Source: Brevibacterium gallinarum
GTDB lineage: Bacteria > Actinomycetota > Actinomycetes > Actinomycetales > Brevibacteriaceae
NCBI RefSeq assembly: GCF_014836885.1
Contig: NZ_JACSPY010000002.1
Coordinates: 372,001-436,000 of the forward strand
Length of the DNA stretch: 64,000 bases
Reading direction: 5' to 3'
Shown: positions 1-8,614 of the stretch, in pieces
Position numbering within the stretch: position 1 is the stretch's first letter
Layout of the letters: every line of letters starts with the position of its first letter
The notes under the pieces: model-generated
Database searches by the model: none
The model's input: only the letters and a program-made list of their open reading frames with translations
Told to the model about the DNA's origin: nothing
Made by a program: the position numbers and the translations under genes

Positions 1-79
1 CATCTGGATCGAGAAGGGCGAGCTGCTCGCCGATGGGGACACCGACGCCGTCGTGAAGGAGTACGAGCAGCACAAGTGA
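1..79 (+). CDS. ABC transporter ATP-binding protein, C-terminal end (partial)
   Basis: Only the last 25 codons are in the window; the gene enters from the left. The tail contains IEKGELLADGD followed by a short acidic helix (VVKEYEQHK) and TGA at 77-79. This ending is typical of Wzt/TagH-type ATPases that drive export of polysaccharide or teichoic-acid-like polymers. The stop overlaps the GTG start of the following glycosyltransferase (GTGA), so the two are probably translated together, which fits a surface-polysaccharide operon. The assignment rests on a short tail and its neighbour. Confidence 0.6.
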   Translation, partial: IWIEKGELLADGDTDAVVKEYEQHK

Positions 80-1149
80 GAGCAGACCTCGCCCCCGCGA
101 CACTGCCAGCCCTGCCGGCCGAGCCGGGCGTGTCGTTCATCATGCCGGTGCTCAACGAAGCCGAGCACCTGGCCGCAGCCGTCGACACGATCCTCGCCCA
201 GGGCTACCCCGGCCCCAAGGAGGTCGTGCTCGCCCTCGGCCCCTCAGCCGATGACACGACCGCCATCGCCGAACGCCTCGCCGCCGCCGATCAGCGGATC
301 CGCCTCGTGCACAACCCCGCCGGCGACACCCCGACGAGCCTCAACCTCGCCGTCGCCGCCACCCGCCACCCGGTCATCATCCGCGTCGACGCCCACTCCG
401 AGCTCAGCGCCGACTACACCGCCACCGGCATCGCCGTGCTGCGCGAAACCGGTGCCGCCAACTGCGGCGGGCTCATGGTCGCCCGCGGCCGCACCGCCCT
501 GCAGAAGGCCGTCGCCCGCGCCTACATGTCCCGCATCGGCCTCGGCGGGCCGGCCTACCACGCCGGCGACGAAGCCCAGGACGCCGAATCCGCCTACCTC
601 GGCATCTACCGCCGCGAAGTCTTCGACCGCCTCGGCGGCTTCGACACCACCCTGCGCCGCGGCCAGGACTGGGAGCTCAACCTGCGCATCCGCGAAGCCG
701 GCGGCCGGGTCCGCTTCGACCCGCGCCTGCAGGTGACCTACTGGCCGCGCGCCGCATACCGCAAAGTCGTCCAGCAGTTCTACGCCACCGGCACGTGGCG
801 CGCCGAGATCGTCCGCCGCTACGGCGCGAAGAACTCCCCGCGCTACTTCGCGCCCCCGCTGCTCGTCCTCGGCACCGCAGCAGCCGCCGCCGGCGCCGTC
901 GCCGAGGCCTCAGGCACCCTGCGACTGGCTCCCGTACCTGTCCGCGTGCTCGGGCGGGCGAGCTTCGCACCCGTGGCCGCATACGCGGCAGGGATCCTCG
1001 GCGTGGCGGCCACTGCCCGTGACTGTGCGCCCGGTGAGCGGGCGTGGTTCGCCGCGATCGTGCCGACGATGCACCTGAGCTGGGGTGCCGGATTCCTGCG
1101 CGGCACCGTCACCGGAGCCGAGCAGACCGTCGATCGGAGTCGCACATGA
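76..1149 (+). CDS. glycosyltransferase family 2, membrane-associated (ExoA-like)
   Basis: 357 residues starting at a GTG that overlaps the previous stop. The N-terminal GT-A fold begins with SFIMPVLNEAEHL (about residues 20-32), followed by the VDAHSEL metal-binding DxD-like segment near residue 100 and, further on, GGFDTTLRRGQDWELNLRIREAGG, which corresponds to the acceptor/base ED-like region. The C-terminus has alanine-rich hydrophobic stretches consistent with two or three membrane helices. It resembles ExoA/succinoglycan-type GT2 enzymes that transfer sugars from nucleotide donors to lipid-linked or surface glycans. Coupling to a polymer exporter ATPase supports a cell-envelope role; donor and acceptor cannot be told. 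Confidence 0.8.
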   Translation: MRADLAPATLPALPAEPGVSFIMPVLNEAEHLAAAVDTILAQGYPGPKEVVLALGPSADDTTAIAERLAAADQRIRLVHNPAGDTPTSLNLAVAATRHPVIIRVDAHSELSADYTATGIAVLRETGAANCGGLMVARGRTALQKAVARAYMSRIGLGGPAYHAGDEAQDAESAYLGIYRREVFDRLGGFDTTLRRGQDWELNLRIREAGGRVRFDPRLQVTYWPRAAYRKVVQQFYATGTWRAEIVRRYGAKNSPRYFAPPLLVLGTAAAAAGAVAEASGTLRLAPVPVRVLGRASFAPVAAYAAGILGVAATARDCAPGERAWFAAIVPTMHLSWGAGFLRGTVTGAEQTVDRSRT

Positions 1150-1979
1150 CGAAGACCCCCGAAGGCTGGACACCGGTCCCCGAACAGCCTGAGCGCAAGA
1201 ACTCGCCGATGGTGTTCATCGCCCTCGGCATCGCCGCCATCGCCGTGCTCGGCCTCGTAACCTTCAACATGCTCAGCCCCGCGAAGTCCCTGACCGTCGC
1301 AAGCCTCAACAGCCCCGTCGTCGCCGCCCTGCAGGGCGGTTCAACGCTCTACCCGGCCAACTCGAAGGAGGCGCTGGCCGAGGACGTGAAGTTCGGCTAC
1401 CTGCCGGCCGTCGACCTCGCCCGCACCGCCGACGGCACCCTCGTACTCGCCGACCCCGACGCTGAACCTCAGGCCCTCGGACTTGAGAAGCCGGTCGATG
1501 AGACCGACGACGCGACCTTCGCCGAGGCGGCGATCGCCCCCGCACCGGACTCCGAGCGCACCGGCACGACGCTGACGTGGGCGAAGGCGCTGGAGGACTT
1601 CGGCAGCGCAACCGTCCTCATGCCCGCCGTCGACGCCGACACCATCGGCGAAGTCATCACCACCGCCGAGGAGACTGGCCGCACCGACGGGATCATCGTC
1701 CGCAGCGACGACCCCGCTGTTCTCACGCAGGCCGGTGAAGCCGGCCTCACTGCGCTATTCGACGGTGAGGCTCAGGGCCCCGATGCCGTCGACGCGCCGA
1801 TGGCCGCCGTCCCGGCCGACGCTGAGAACCTCGACGAGTGGTTCGCCAGCGACGTGAAGACGTGGGTGACCGGTGTCGCCACCGAGAAGCAGCTCGGCGA
1901 GCTCGCCTCTGCCGGAGCCTACGGCGCGCTTGCCGACAACCCGTTCACCATCCAGCCCTCAGCCGTCAAGACCGACTGA
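1146..1979 (+). CDS. membrane-anchored GDPD-fold-like protein lacking catalytic residues
   Basis: 277 residues from ATG 1146, overlapping the previous stop by four bases (ATGA). Residues 1-19 are cytoplasmic, then one hydrophobic segment (MVFIALGIAAIAVLGLVTF, about 20-40) anchors an extracellular domain. The start of that domain, ALQGGSTLYPANSKEAL followed by a D-x-x-R-TADGTLVLADPDAE block, lines up with the opening of glycerophosphodiester phosphodiesterases (AHRGG-PENT-ExD-TxDG-HD). At the catalytic positions the usual His, Arg, Glu, Glu and second His read Leu, Gln, Ala, Ala and Ala. It would therefore be a non-catalytic relative, perhaps glycan- or lipid-binding. The fold assignment is my inference from this one region. 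Confidence 0.55.
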   Translation: MTKTPEGWTPVPEQPERKNSPMVFIALGIAAIAVLGLVTFNMLSPAKSLTVASLNSPVVAALQGGSTLYPANSKEALAEDVKFGYLPAVDLARTADGTLVLADPDAEPQALGLEKPVDETDDATFAEAAIAPAPDSERTGTTLTWAKALEDFGSATVLMPAVDADTIGEVITTAEETGRTDGIIVRSDDPAVLTQAGEAGLTALFDGEAQGPDAVDAPMAAVPADAENLDEWFASDVKTWVTGVATEKQLGELASAGAYGALADNPFTIQPSAVKTD

Positions 1980-2001
1980 AGCGACCACACCAGGAGACGT
2001 G

Positions 2002-2469
2002 ATGAACCAGCCGCTCGGAAACCCCTCGCACATCGGCAATCTGTCCGCTGACCAGATCGGCCCGCAGCCGACCTTCCTGCCCGCCGACCACCCCGACGCC
2101 GAGGCGCGGGAGCGGATGACCGCCGGTGAGGAGGCCGCCGACGTCGTCAGCGACCTGCCCGCCAGCTGCCTCGCCTGGGCGGTCCTCGCCGATGAAGCCT
2201 ACGACGAGGGCCGGACCGTCGACTCCTACGCCTACGCCCGCGTCGGCTACCACCGCGGCCTCGACGCCCTGCGCCAGGCCGGCTGGCGAGGCGCCGGGCC
2301 GATCCCGTACTCCCACGAGATGAACCGCGGCTTCCTCCGCTCCCTCTACGCACTCGGCCGGGCGGCAGCGACCATCGGCGAAGGCGAGGAAGCGCAGCGC
2401 ATCGAGCGGTTCCTGCGCGAATCCGACCCCGCAGCAGCCGACCTCATCGCCTCCTCCGACAGCCTGTGA
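2002..2469 (+). CDS. DUF3151 family protein
   Basis: 155 residues. ATG 2002 follows an AGGAG at 1992-1996, 22 bases after the previous gene, so it is probably the last gene of the same operon. The protein is soluble, alanine- and glutamate-rich and mostly helical, with the conserved-looking block CLAWAVLADEAYDEG, SYAYARVGYHRGLDALR and GWRGAGPIP typical of the actinobacterial DUF3151 family, which is frequently found immediately upstream of purA, as here. No function is established. No signal peptide or membrane helix is seen. Confidence 0.8.
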   Translation: MNQPLGNPSHIGNLSADQIGPQPTFLPADHPDAEARERMTAGEEAADVVSDLPASCLAWAVLADEAYDEGRTVDSYAYARVGYHRGLDALRQAGWRGAGPIPYSHEMNRGFLRSLYALGRAAATIGEGEEAQRIERFLRESDPAAADLIASSDSL

Positions 2470-2509
2470 CGAGAGGGTCCTGCCCGCCCGGTGTGACCAG
2501 GGGCTCGCG

Positions 2510-2515
2510 TAGACT
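2510..2515 (+). promoter_or_regulatory. candidate -10 element for purA
   Basis: TAGACT lies 37 bases upstream of the purA ATG in the DUF3151-purA gap. It fits the actinobacterial TANNNT -10 pattern and would give a leader of about 30 nt that contains the AAGGAG ribosome site. No convincing -35 hexamer is visible. Confidence 0.4.
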
Positions 2516-2552
2516 GGCTGAGTAACGGCAGTCAAGCAAGGAGAACTCCTCG

Positions 2553-3839
2553 ATGCCAGCACTCGTTGTCGTCGGCGCCCAGTGGGGCGACGAAGGTAAA
2601 GGCAAGACCACCGACATCCTCGGCACCCGCGTCGACTATGTCGTCAAGCCCAACGGCGGCAACAACGCCGGCCACACCGTCGTCGTCGGCGGGGAGAAGT
2701 ACGAACTCAAGCTGCTGCCGGCCGGCATCCTCTCACCCAACGTCACACCGGTGATCGGCAACGGCGTCGTCGTCAACCTCGAAGCCCTCTTCGAGGAGAT
2801 CGAGATGCTCGAATCCCGCGGAGCCGACACCTCGGCGCTGCGGATCTCCGCCAACGCCCACGTCGTCGCCCCCTACCACCAGACGATGGACAAGGTCACC
2901 GAGCGGTTCCTCGGCAAGCGCGCGATCGGCACCACCGGCCGCGGCATCGGCCCGGCCTATGCCGACAAGGTCTCGCGCATCGGCATCCGCATCCAGGATC
3001 TGTTCGACGAATCGATCCTCAGGCAGAAGGTCGAGGGCGCGCTGCGGCAGAAGAACGAACTGCTGCTCAAGGTCTACAACCGCCGCGCCGTCGAGGTCGA
3101 GGAGACCGTCGAGTACTTCCTGCAGTACGCCGAACGGCTGCGCCCCATGGTGTGCGACACCTCGCTGCTGCTGGGCGAGGCGCTCGACGCCGGTGAGGTC
3201 GTCGTGATGGAAGGCGGCCAGGCGACGATGCTCGACGTCGACCACGGCACCTACCCGTTCGTCACCTCATCGAACCCGAGTGCTGGCGGCGCAGTGATCG
3301 GCGCCGGCATCGGCCCGACCCGCATCACCCGCGTCATCGGCATCGTCAAGGCCTACACCACCCGTGTGGGCGCCGGGCCGTTCCCGACTGAGCTGTTCGA
3401 CGAGATGGGCGTGCGGCTGCAGAAGACCGGCGGCGAATACGGCGTCAACACCGGCCGGCCGCGCCGCTGCGGCTGGTACGACGCGGTCATCGCCCGCTAC
3501 GCCGCCCGCGTCAACGGCTTCACCGACTACGTGCTCACCAAACTCGACGTGCTCACCGGCATCGAGGAGATCCCGGTATGCGTGGCCTACGAGATCGACG
3601 GAGTGCGCCACGACGAGATGCCGGCAAGCCAGTCCGACTTCCACCACGCCAAGCCGATCTTCGAGACCTTCCCCGGCTGGGACGAGGACATCTCGGTGGC
3701 CCGCAGCTTCGAAGAGCTGCCCGAGAACGCGCAGAACTACGTGCTCGCCCTCGAGCGGCTCTCCGGCTGTCGGATCTCCGTCATCGGCGTCGGACCCGAC
3801 CGTGAGCAGTCGATCGTCCGACACGAACTGCTCGACTGA
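2553..3839 (+). CDS. purA: adenylosuccinate synthetase
   Basis: 428 residues, full length for the family. It joins IMP and aspartate using GTP to make adenylosuccinate, the first step from IMP to AMP. The N-terminus carries the GTP-binding [12 protein letters not shown] loop (about residues 10-21), then [10 protein letters not shown] with the catalytic His, the [14 protein letters not shown] segment near 130, and the C-terminal [11 protein letters not shown] motif near 305. ATG 2553 is preceded by AAGGAG at 2540-2545. The gene ends head-on against the MetE-like gene with no spacer, the last base of each stop codon being adjacent. Other pur genes are dispersed through the window. Confidence 0.98.
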   Translation: MPALVVVGAQWGDEGKGKTTDILGTRVDYVVKPNGGNNAGHTVVVGGEKYELKLLPAGILSPNVTPVIGNGVVVNLEALFEEIEMLESRGADTSALRISANAHVVAPYHQTMDKVTERFLGKRAIGTTGRGIGPAYADKVSRIGIRIQDLFDESILRQKVEGALRQKNELLLKVYNRRAVEVEETVEYFLQYAERLRPMVCDTSLLLGEALDAGEVVVMEGGQATMLDVDHGTYPFVTSSNPSAGGAVIGAGIGPTRITRVIGIVKAYTTRVGAGPFPTELFDEMGVRLQKTGGEYGVNTGRPRRCGWYDAVIARYAARVNGFTDYVLTKLDVLTGIEEIPVCVAYEIDGVRHDEMPASQSDFHHAKPIFETFPGWDEDISVARSFEELPENAQNYVLALERLSGCRISVIGVGPDREQSIVRHELLD

Positions 3840-5036
3840 TCACAGGCGCGAGCCGGCGATCTCGGCTCCCCGTGCGAGTGCCTCGAGCTTGGCGACTGCG
3901 ATCTCCGGATGCACCCGCCCGCCGAGCCCGCAGTCGGTTGAGGCGACGACGTTGTCCGGGCCGACGAGCCGGGCGAAGCGCTCGATCCGGTCGGCGACCA
4001 GCTCGGGGTGCTCGACGACGTTCGTGGCATGGGAGACGATGCCGGGGATGATGTACTTGCCGTCCGGCAGCGTCGTGTCCTCCCAGATCCGCCACTCATG
4101 CTCATGGCGGACATTGGCGGCCTCGAAGGTGATCCCAGCAGCATTGATCGAGAGCACCAGGTCGACGATCTCTGCGAACGGCAGATCGGTGACATGCGGG
4201 CCATGCCATGAACCCCAGCACGTGTGGAAGCGGACCTGCTGCGGGTCGATGCCGCGCAGCGCATAGTTGAGCGCCTCGACACGGATCTGCGTGAACGCCC
4301 GGTAGTCCTCATAGCTGGGCTCCGGGTTGATCTGGTCGAAGTTCTCCGCGATCGACGGGTCATCGATCTGCACGATGAGGCCGGCCTCGGTGATCGCGAG
4401 GTACTCCTCGCGCAGCACATCGGCGAACGCCCAGATGAGCTCCTCCTCCGTCTCATAGTGCTCATTGGCGATCCGGGAGGCCGAACCCGGTGAGAGCGAG
4501 TTGAGGAACCCGCGCGAGACCTCGTAGCCGGCCTGTTCGAGGCCGGCGGTGACATTGCGGATATCGCGGGCGACCTGCTCGTGGCCGGTGTAGCTGATCG
4601 GGCCGGTGACCTTCGGGAAGTCCGGCTGTTCACCGGTATCGGCGCCACCGGCGGGATCCGAGTAGACACCGGGGAACAGCTGCCGGTCACGCCGGTCCCC
4701 GAAGCTCGTCAGCCGCACCTGACCCGGCTGGGAGCGCACCGCCGGCTGCTCCCACAGCCCCTGCTCCGACAGTGACAGACCACCGGTGCGGGCGAACGAA
4801 TAATGCCACCACGCCCCGTAGTCGAAGTCGGCGGCCATCGCATGGCCGTACTCGCCGTCGTTGGGTTCGGTGATGCCCAGGGCGCGCTGCCGGGCCACGA
4901 TGTCGACGACACTCTCCGTCAGCAGCTCGTCGAACGCCTCGGCGCCGGTGTCCTCATCACGGCGGGCTCGATTGGCGGCGATGAGCGCCTCGGTGCGAGG
5001 CAGAGAGCCGGCGTGGCTCGTGCGGATCGTAGTCAT
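3840..5036 (-). CDS. MetE C-terminal-domain-like cobalamin-independent methyltransferase
   Basis: 398 residues, the size of a stand-alone C-terminal half of MetE. It opens with TSHAGSLPRTEAL as in the catalytic domain of cobalamin-independent methionine synthases. The zinc ligands are visible: HTC in FHTCWGSWHGPH, a Glu in TFEAANVRHEHEW and a late Cys in STDCGLGGRVHPE. Such single-domain proteins use a methyl donor other than polyglutamyl-folate or unrelated thiol substrates, so the exact reaction is unknown. Start chosen at 5036 because AAAGGAG lies just upstream (5042-5048, minus strand); a longer open frame to 5186 lacks a ribosome site. Convergent with purA. Confidence 0.8.
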   Translation of the reverse strand: MTTIRTSHAGSLPRTEALIAANRARRDEDTGAEAFDELLTESVVDIVARQRALGITEPNDGEYGHAMAADFDYGAWWHYSFARTGGLSLSEQGLWEQPAVRSQPGQVRLTSFGDRRDRQLFPGVYSDPAGGADTGEQPDFPKVTGPISYTGHEQVARDIRNVTAGLEQAGYEVSRGFLNSLSPGSASRIANEHYETEEELIWAFADVLREEYLAITEAGLIVQIDDPSIAENFDQINPEPSYEDYRAFTQIRVEALNYALRGIDPQQVRFHTCWGSWHGPHVTDLPFAEIVDLVLSINAAGITFEAANVRHEHEWRIWEDTTLPDGKYIIPGIVSHATNVVEHPELVADRIERFARLVGPDNVVASTDCGLGGRVHPEIAVAKLEALARGAEIAGSRL

Positions 5037-5270
5037 TGAAGCTCCTTTCAGACAGTGTGGTCTCTCAGAGTCGAACACACGCGCAGCGTGTCGTATGCGC
5101 CGAACGTCATATGGCGACGCATGTGCCGCGCTGTCCGGCCCGAACGGGCGTTCTGAGTCAAATGTCCGTAACGAATCAGCCTTCAAGGCCGTCTGTCTGC
5201 AAAGGCGTCGGACCCCTGTGAGATAGTTAACAGGTCATGCTCAGCTTGGGATAGGTTGAGCTCGTTGAGC

Positions 5271-5296
5271 GGCCGCGCACAGAGGGGTGTGCGGCC
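5271..5296 (+). promoter_or_regulatory. leader hairpin just upstream of the trpX-like ribosome site
   Basis: The arms 5271-5281 and 5288-5296 pair over 9 bp (GGCCG..CACA with TGTGCGGCC, one bulged G) around a GAGGGG loop. The gene's own ribosome site, GAGGAGGAG, follows at about 5305-5313. The 5037-5316 gap otherwise holds the 5' regions of the two divergent genes; TTAACA (5227) and TAGGTT (5252) are a weak promoter candidate with a 19-bp spacer. No known riboswitch was recognised. Confidence 0.4.
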
Positions 5297-5316
5297 CTCT
5301 CGCAGAGGAGGAGAAC

Positions 5317-6318
5317 ATGCGGATCAAGCGCATGGCCGTGGGCTTCACGGCAGCATCGGCGGCACTGGCACTGGCAGCCTGCGGAGGCGGCAACAGCGGC
5401 GGCGAAGGAGGAGAGGGCGGTGACGGCGGCGGCCAGGAGTCCTACACAGTCGGCATCACCCAGATCGTCCAGCACCCAGCGCTTGACGCTGCAGCAGAGG
5501 GCTTCAAGAAGGGCATGGAGGACGCCGGCGTCGACGTCGAGTACGACGAGCAGAACGCCCAGGGCGACCAGTCCAACGCGACCTCGATCGCCCAGAACTT
5601 CGCCTCCCAGGACCTCGACCTCGTGCTGGCGATCGCCACCCCGACCGCACAGGCCGCAGCCCAGGCGATCTCCGATAAGCCCATCGTCTTCACCGCGGTC
5701 ACCGACCCGGTCGAAGCGCAGCTCGTCGACAGCCTGGAGAAGCCCGGCGGCAACGTCACCGGCACCACCGACCTCAACCCGGTCGCCGAACAGCTCGAGC
5801 TGGTCAAGAAGATCAACCCCGACGCCACGTCCGTCGGCATCGTGTACAGCTCCGGTGAGGTCAACTCCGAAGTCCAGGTCCAGATGGCCAAGGAAGCCGC
5901 CGAGGAGCAGGGCATCGAGATCAAGGAAGCCACCGTCTCGAACTCCGGTGAGGTCTCGCAGGCCGCCGACTCCCTCGGCGACGTCGACGCCTACTACGTC
6001 CCGACCGACAACACCGTCGTCTCAGCGATCTCGACGATGGTCCAGGCCGCAGAGAAGAACGAGGCACTGCTCATCGGCTCCGAGGCCGGCCAGGTCGAAG
6101 AGGGCGCGGCAGCGACCTACGGCATCGACTACGAGGCCCTCGGCAAGCAGACCGCTGACATGGCGCTCAAAATCCTCAAGGACGGCGAGGATCCCGCCGA
6201 GATGGCTGTCGAGCAGCAGTCGGAATACCAGCTGGTCATCAACCCCGAAGCCGCCAAGCGGATGGGCGTTGAGATGGACCAGGAATTCATCGACTCGGCT
6301 GACACCGTCGTCGAATGA
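5317..6318 (+). CDS. ABC transporter substrate-binding lipoprotein (TrpX / ABC_sub_bind family)
   Basis: 333 residues. ATG 5317 follows a strong GAGGAGGAG. A lipoprotein signal peptide ends in the lipobox LALAAC, then a Gly/Glu-rich linker, then the mature domain starting YTVGITQIVQHPALDAA. The segment DKPIVFTAVTDPVEAQLVDSLEKPGGNVTGTTD and the later SVGIVYSSGEVNSEVQVQ are hallmarks of the PF04392-type binding proteins (TrpX), which in studied Gram-positives transport tryptophan or tyrosine. The two genes downstream supply permease and ATPase. The substrate here is not shown; aromatic amino acids are the family precedent. Confidence 0.85.
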   Translation: MRIKRMAVGFTAASAALALAACGGGNSGGEGGEGGDGGGQESYTVGITQIVQHPALDAAAEGFKKGMEDAGVDVEYDEQNAQGDQSNATSIAQNFASQDLDLVLAIATPTAQAAAQAISDKPIVFTAVTDPVEAQLVDSLEKPGGNVTGTTDLNPVAEQLELVKKINPDATSVGIVYSSGEVNSEVQVQMAKEAAEEQGIEIKEATVSNSGEVSQAADSLGDVDAYYVPTDNTVVSAISTMVQAAEKNEALLIGSEAGQVEEGAAATYGIDYEALGKQTADMALKILKDGEDPAEMAVEQQSEYQLVINPEAAKRMGVEMDQEFIDSADTVVE

Positions 6319-6357
6319 CCGTGCCCATGCGCTGACAGGCGCGTAGGCTGACAGTGC

Positions 6358-6409
6358 GGGCTGCAGCGAACGGTGCTTCCCCTTCGGACACTCCCGTTCG
6401 CTGCAGTCC
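6358..6409 (+). terminator. strong intercistronic hairpin between binding protein and permease genes
   Basis: CTGCAGCGAACGG at 6361-6373 pairs perfectly with 6394-6406, extended by a G-T and two G-C pairs to about 16 bp, with a 20-nt loop. No T-run follows. In importer operons such hairpins usually stabilise the abundant binding-protein mRNA and reduce readthrough into the permease. A TAGGCT -10-like hexamer sits just before it at 6344-6349. Confidence 0.6.
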
Positions 6410-6439
6410 GCCTCACGACTCGGAGAATCTCACCACACT

Positions 6440-7393
6440 ATGATCGGCGCACTCGAACTCGGCATCATCTACGGCGTCATGGCGCTCGGGGTGTACCTGA
6501 CGTTCAAAGTCCTCAACTTCCCTGACCTCACCGTCGACGGCAGCTTCACCACCGGAGCGGCCACCGCAGCGGCCCTCATCATCGCCGGGGTCAACCCGAT
6601 CGTCGCCACCCTCGCCGCCGGCGGGGCCGGCGTGCTCGCCGGCATCATCACCGGGCTGCTGCACACCAAGGGCGGAATCGACGGGCTGCTCGCCGGCATC
6701 CTCACGATGATCGCCCTGTGGTCGGTCAACCTGAGGATCATGGGCAAGGCGAACCTGCCGCTGCTGAGAGAGACGACGATCATGACGCCGCTCAAAGAAG
6801 AGCGGATCATGGGCACCTGGATGTCGGTGGCGGCCTTCCTGCTCGCCGTGCTGGTGCTCAAGTTCGTCGTCGACTGGTTCCTCACCACGAACCTCGGCCT
6901 GGCGATCCAGGCGACCGGCAACAACAAGGAGATGATCCGCTCCCTCGGCGTCAACACCGACAACACGACGATCCTCACCCTTGCCCTGTCCAACGGGCTC
7001 GTCGCCGCCTGCGGTGCGATCATCGCCCAGTACCAGGGCTTCGCCGACATCGCGATGGGTGTGGGCCTCATCCTCGTCGGACTCGCCTCGGTCATCGTCG
7101 GCCAGGCGCTGCTGGGCTCACGCACGATCGTCATCGCCAGCTTCGCGGCGATCCTCGGCTCGGTCATCTACCGGCTCATCATCTTCTACGCGATGCGCTA
7201 CGGCCTCAACCCCAACGACATGAAGGCCGTCACCGCGATCCTCGTCGTCGCAGCCCTGCTGCTGCCGCGCTGGGGGCTGCTCAAGAAGATCCCCTCCCTG
7301 CGCGGGCGCGGCAACCGCGCACCCGGCCAACTGGCGCCCGAGACACAGCCGGCACCGGTCAAGACACCCGCCACCGCAGCAGAGGGGAGCTGA
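6440..7393 (+). CDS. ABC transporter permease (TrpY-type)
   Basis: 317 residues with eight or nine hydrophobic segments. The N-terminus GVMALGVYLTFKVLNFPDLTVDGSF is the signature start of the LivH-like permeases that accompany PF04392 binding proteins. The protein continues with helices through about residue 285 and ends in a charged, Pro/Ala-rich cytoplasmic tail. ATG 6440 has only a weak upstream purine tract, so translation may depend on the preceding hairpin region. It precedes the ATPase gene by two bases and forms the membrane channel of the importer. Confidence 0.85.
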   Translation: MIGALELGIIYGVMALGVYLTFKVLNFPDLTVDGSFTTGAATAAALIIAGVNPIVATLAAGGAGVLAGIITGLLHTKGGIDGLLAGILTMIALWSVNLRIMGKANLPLLRETTIMTPLKEERIMGTWMSVAAFLLAVLVLKFVVDWFLTTNLGLAIQATGNNKEMIRSLGVNTDNTTILTLALSNGLVAACGAIIAQYQGFADIAMGVGLILVGLASVIVGQALLGSRTIVIASFAAILGSVIYRLIIFYAMRYGLNPNDMKAVTAILVVAALLLPRWGLLKKIPSLRGRGNRAPGQLAPETQPAPVKTPATAAEGS

Positions 7394-7395
7394 GC

Positions 7396-8187
7396 ATGCT
7401 GAGCATCGAGAACATCTCCAAGACCTTCTTCCCCGGCACCGTCAACGAGCGCCGGGCCCTGCAGAACCTCTCCCTGCACCTGGATGAAGGCGACTTCGTC
7501 ACCGTCATCGGCTCCAACGGCGCCGGCAAATCGACGCTGCTCAACACGATCTCCGGCCGGCTGCCGGTCGATGCCGGGACCATCACCATCGACAACGTCA
7601 AGGTCAACCGGATGAAGGAGTACTCCCGCGCCCGCTATGTCGGCCGGGTGTTCCAGGACCCAATGGCCGGCACCGCACCCGACCTCACCATCGAGCAGAA
7701 CCTCTCCCTGGCCCTCAACCGGGGACGCCGCCGCGGGCTGGGGCGGGGCCTGACGAAAGCACGCCGGGAGGCGTTCGCCGACGAGCTCACCAGCCTCGAC
7801 CTCGGGCTCGAACGCCGGCTCAAGGCGAAGGTCGGGCTGCTGTCGGGTGGTCAGCGGCAGGCGCTGTCGCTGCTCATGGCCGGCTTCACCGAACCGCGCA
7901 TCCTGCTGCTCGACGAGCACACCGCCGCCCTCGACCCCTCGCGGGCGGAGCTGGTGACGAAGCTGACCGAGCGGATCGTCGCCCAGGGCAACCTCACCAC
8001 CCTCATGGTCACCCACAACATGGAGCAGGCGCTCGCCCTGGGCAATCGGATCATCATGATGCACGAAGGCGACATCATCTACGAAGCCGACGCCGCCACC
8101 AAGGAGAAGCTGACGGTCAAGGACCTGCTCGGCGAATTCGCCAAGGTCAAGGGCGCCCAGCTCGACGACCGCGCGCTGCTGACCTGA
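7396..8187 (+). CDS. ABC transporter ATP-binding protein (TrpZ-type)
   Basis: 263 residues. Walker A is GSNGAGKST (about residues 39-47), the signature is LSGGQRQALS, and Walker B is ILLLDEHTAALDP, followed by the H-loop MVTHNM. It hydrolyses ATP to drive uptake with the two preceding gene products. The HTAALDP variant after Walker B is characteristic of this subfamily. The stop is directly followed by the convergent 3' end of the glycosylase-like gene at 8189, leaving no room for a terminator. Confidence 0.9.
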   Translation: MLSIENISKTFFPGTVNERRALQNLSLHLDEGDFVTVIGSNGAGKSTLLNTISGRLPVDAGTITIDNVKVNRMKEYSRARYVGRVFQDPMAGTAPDLTIEQNLSLALNRGRRRGLGRGLTKARREAFADELTSLDLGLERRLKAKVGLLSGGQRQALSLLMAGFTEPRILLLDEHTAALDPSRAELVTKLTERIVAQGNLTTLMVTHNMEQALALGNRIIMMHEGDIIYEADAATKEKLTVKDLLGEFAKVKGAQLDDRALLT

Positions 8188-8188
8188 G

Positions 8189-8614
8189 TCAAGGCCGCTC
8201 CCAGCCTTCGATCGGGCCGGGCCCGAGGCGGAACAGCGGATGGGTGCGCGGGCGCGCGTCGGCAAGCCGGTCGGCGTCGGCAGGGGAGCGGAGCGCGAGT
8301 TTGGCAGCGAGATGCTTCGCCTCGAAGTCGAGCTGTCCGGTCGTGACCGGCAGCTGGGCGTGACCGGAGCCATCGTGGATCTTCGTGCGGTCGAACCGGT
8401 AGCCGCGGGCATCGGCTTCCTCGGCTAAGCCGGACAGGTACGCACCGATCGCAGCCAGCGGGCCGTCGGCTGCGCGGAAGCGGATCAGCTGCGGGTGGCT
8501 GCGGTAGCCGGTGGTCAGCCCTGCGAGCACCTTCTGCGCCAGCAACGCCTCACGCCAGCAGGCGATGAGGCCCTGCCGGTCGAGGTGCGCCGGATGCAGC
8601 GACCACAGTCTCAT
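8189..8614 (-). CDS. pyrimidine dimer DNA glycosylase / endonuclease V-like (Pyr_excise) protein
   Basis: 141 residues from the ATG at 8614, which overlaps the stop of the MMPL gene by four bases (ATGA), so it is translationally coupled. The protein begins MRLWSLHPAHLDRQGLIACWREALLAQKVLAG and continues GYRSHPQLIRFR and RGYRFDRTKI, the conserved pattern of short actinobacterial members of PF03013. T4 endonuclease V, the founding member, cuts DNA at UV-induced dimers. Activity of this short branch is unproven. A longer frame to 8653 exists but lacks a ribosome site. Confidence 0.75.
   Translation of the reverse strand: MRLWSLHPAHLDRQGLIACWREALLAQKVLAGLTTGYRSHPQLIRFRAADGPLAAIGAYLSGLAEEADARGYRFDRTKIHDGSGHAQLPVTTGQLDFEAKHLAAKLALRSPADADRLADARPRTHPLFRLGPGPIEGWERP

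Noticed and set aside
5037-5316. A SAM or cobalamin riboswitch ahead of the MetE-like gene
   Set aside because: No recognisable conserved core of these aptamers was found on the minus strand.
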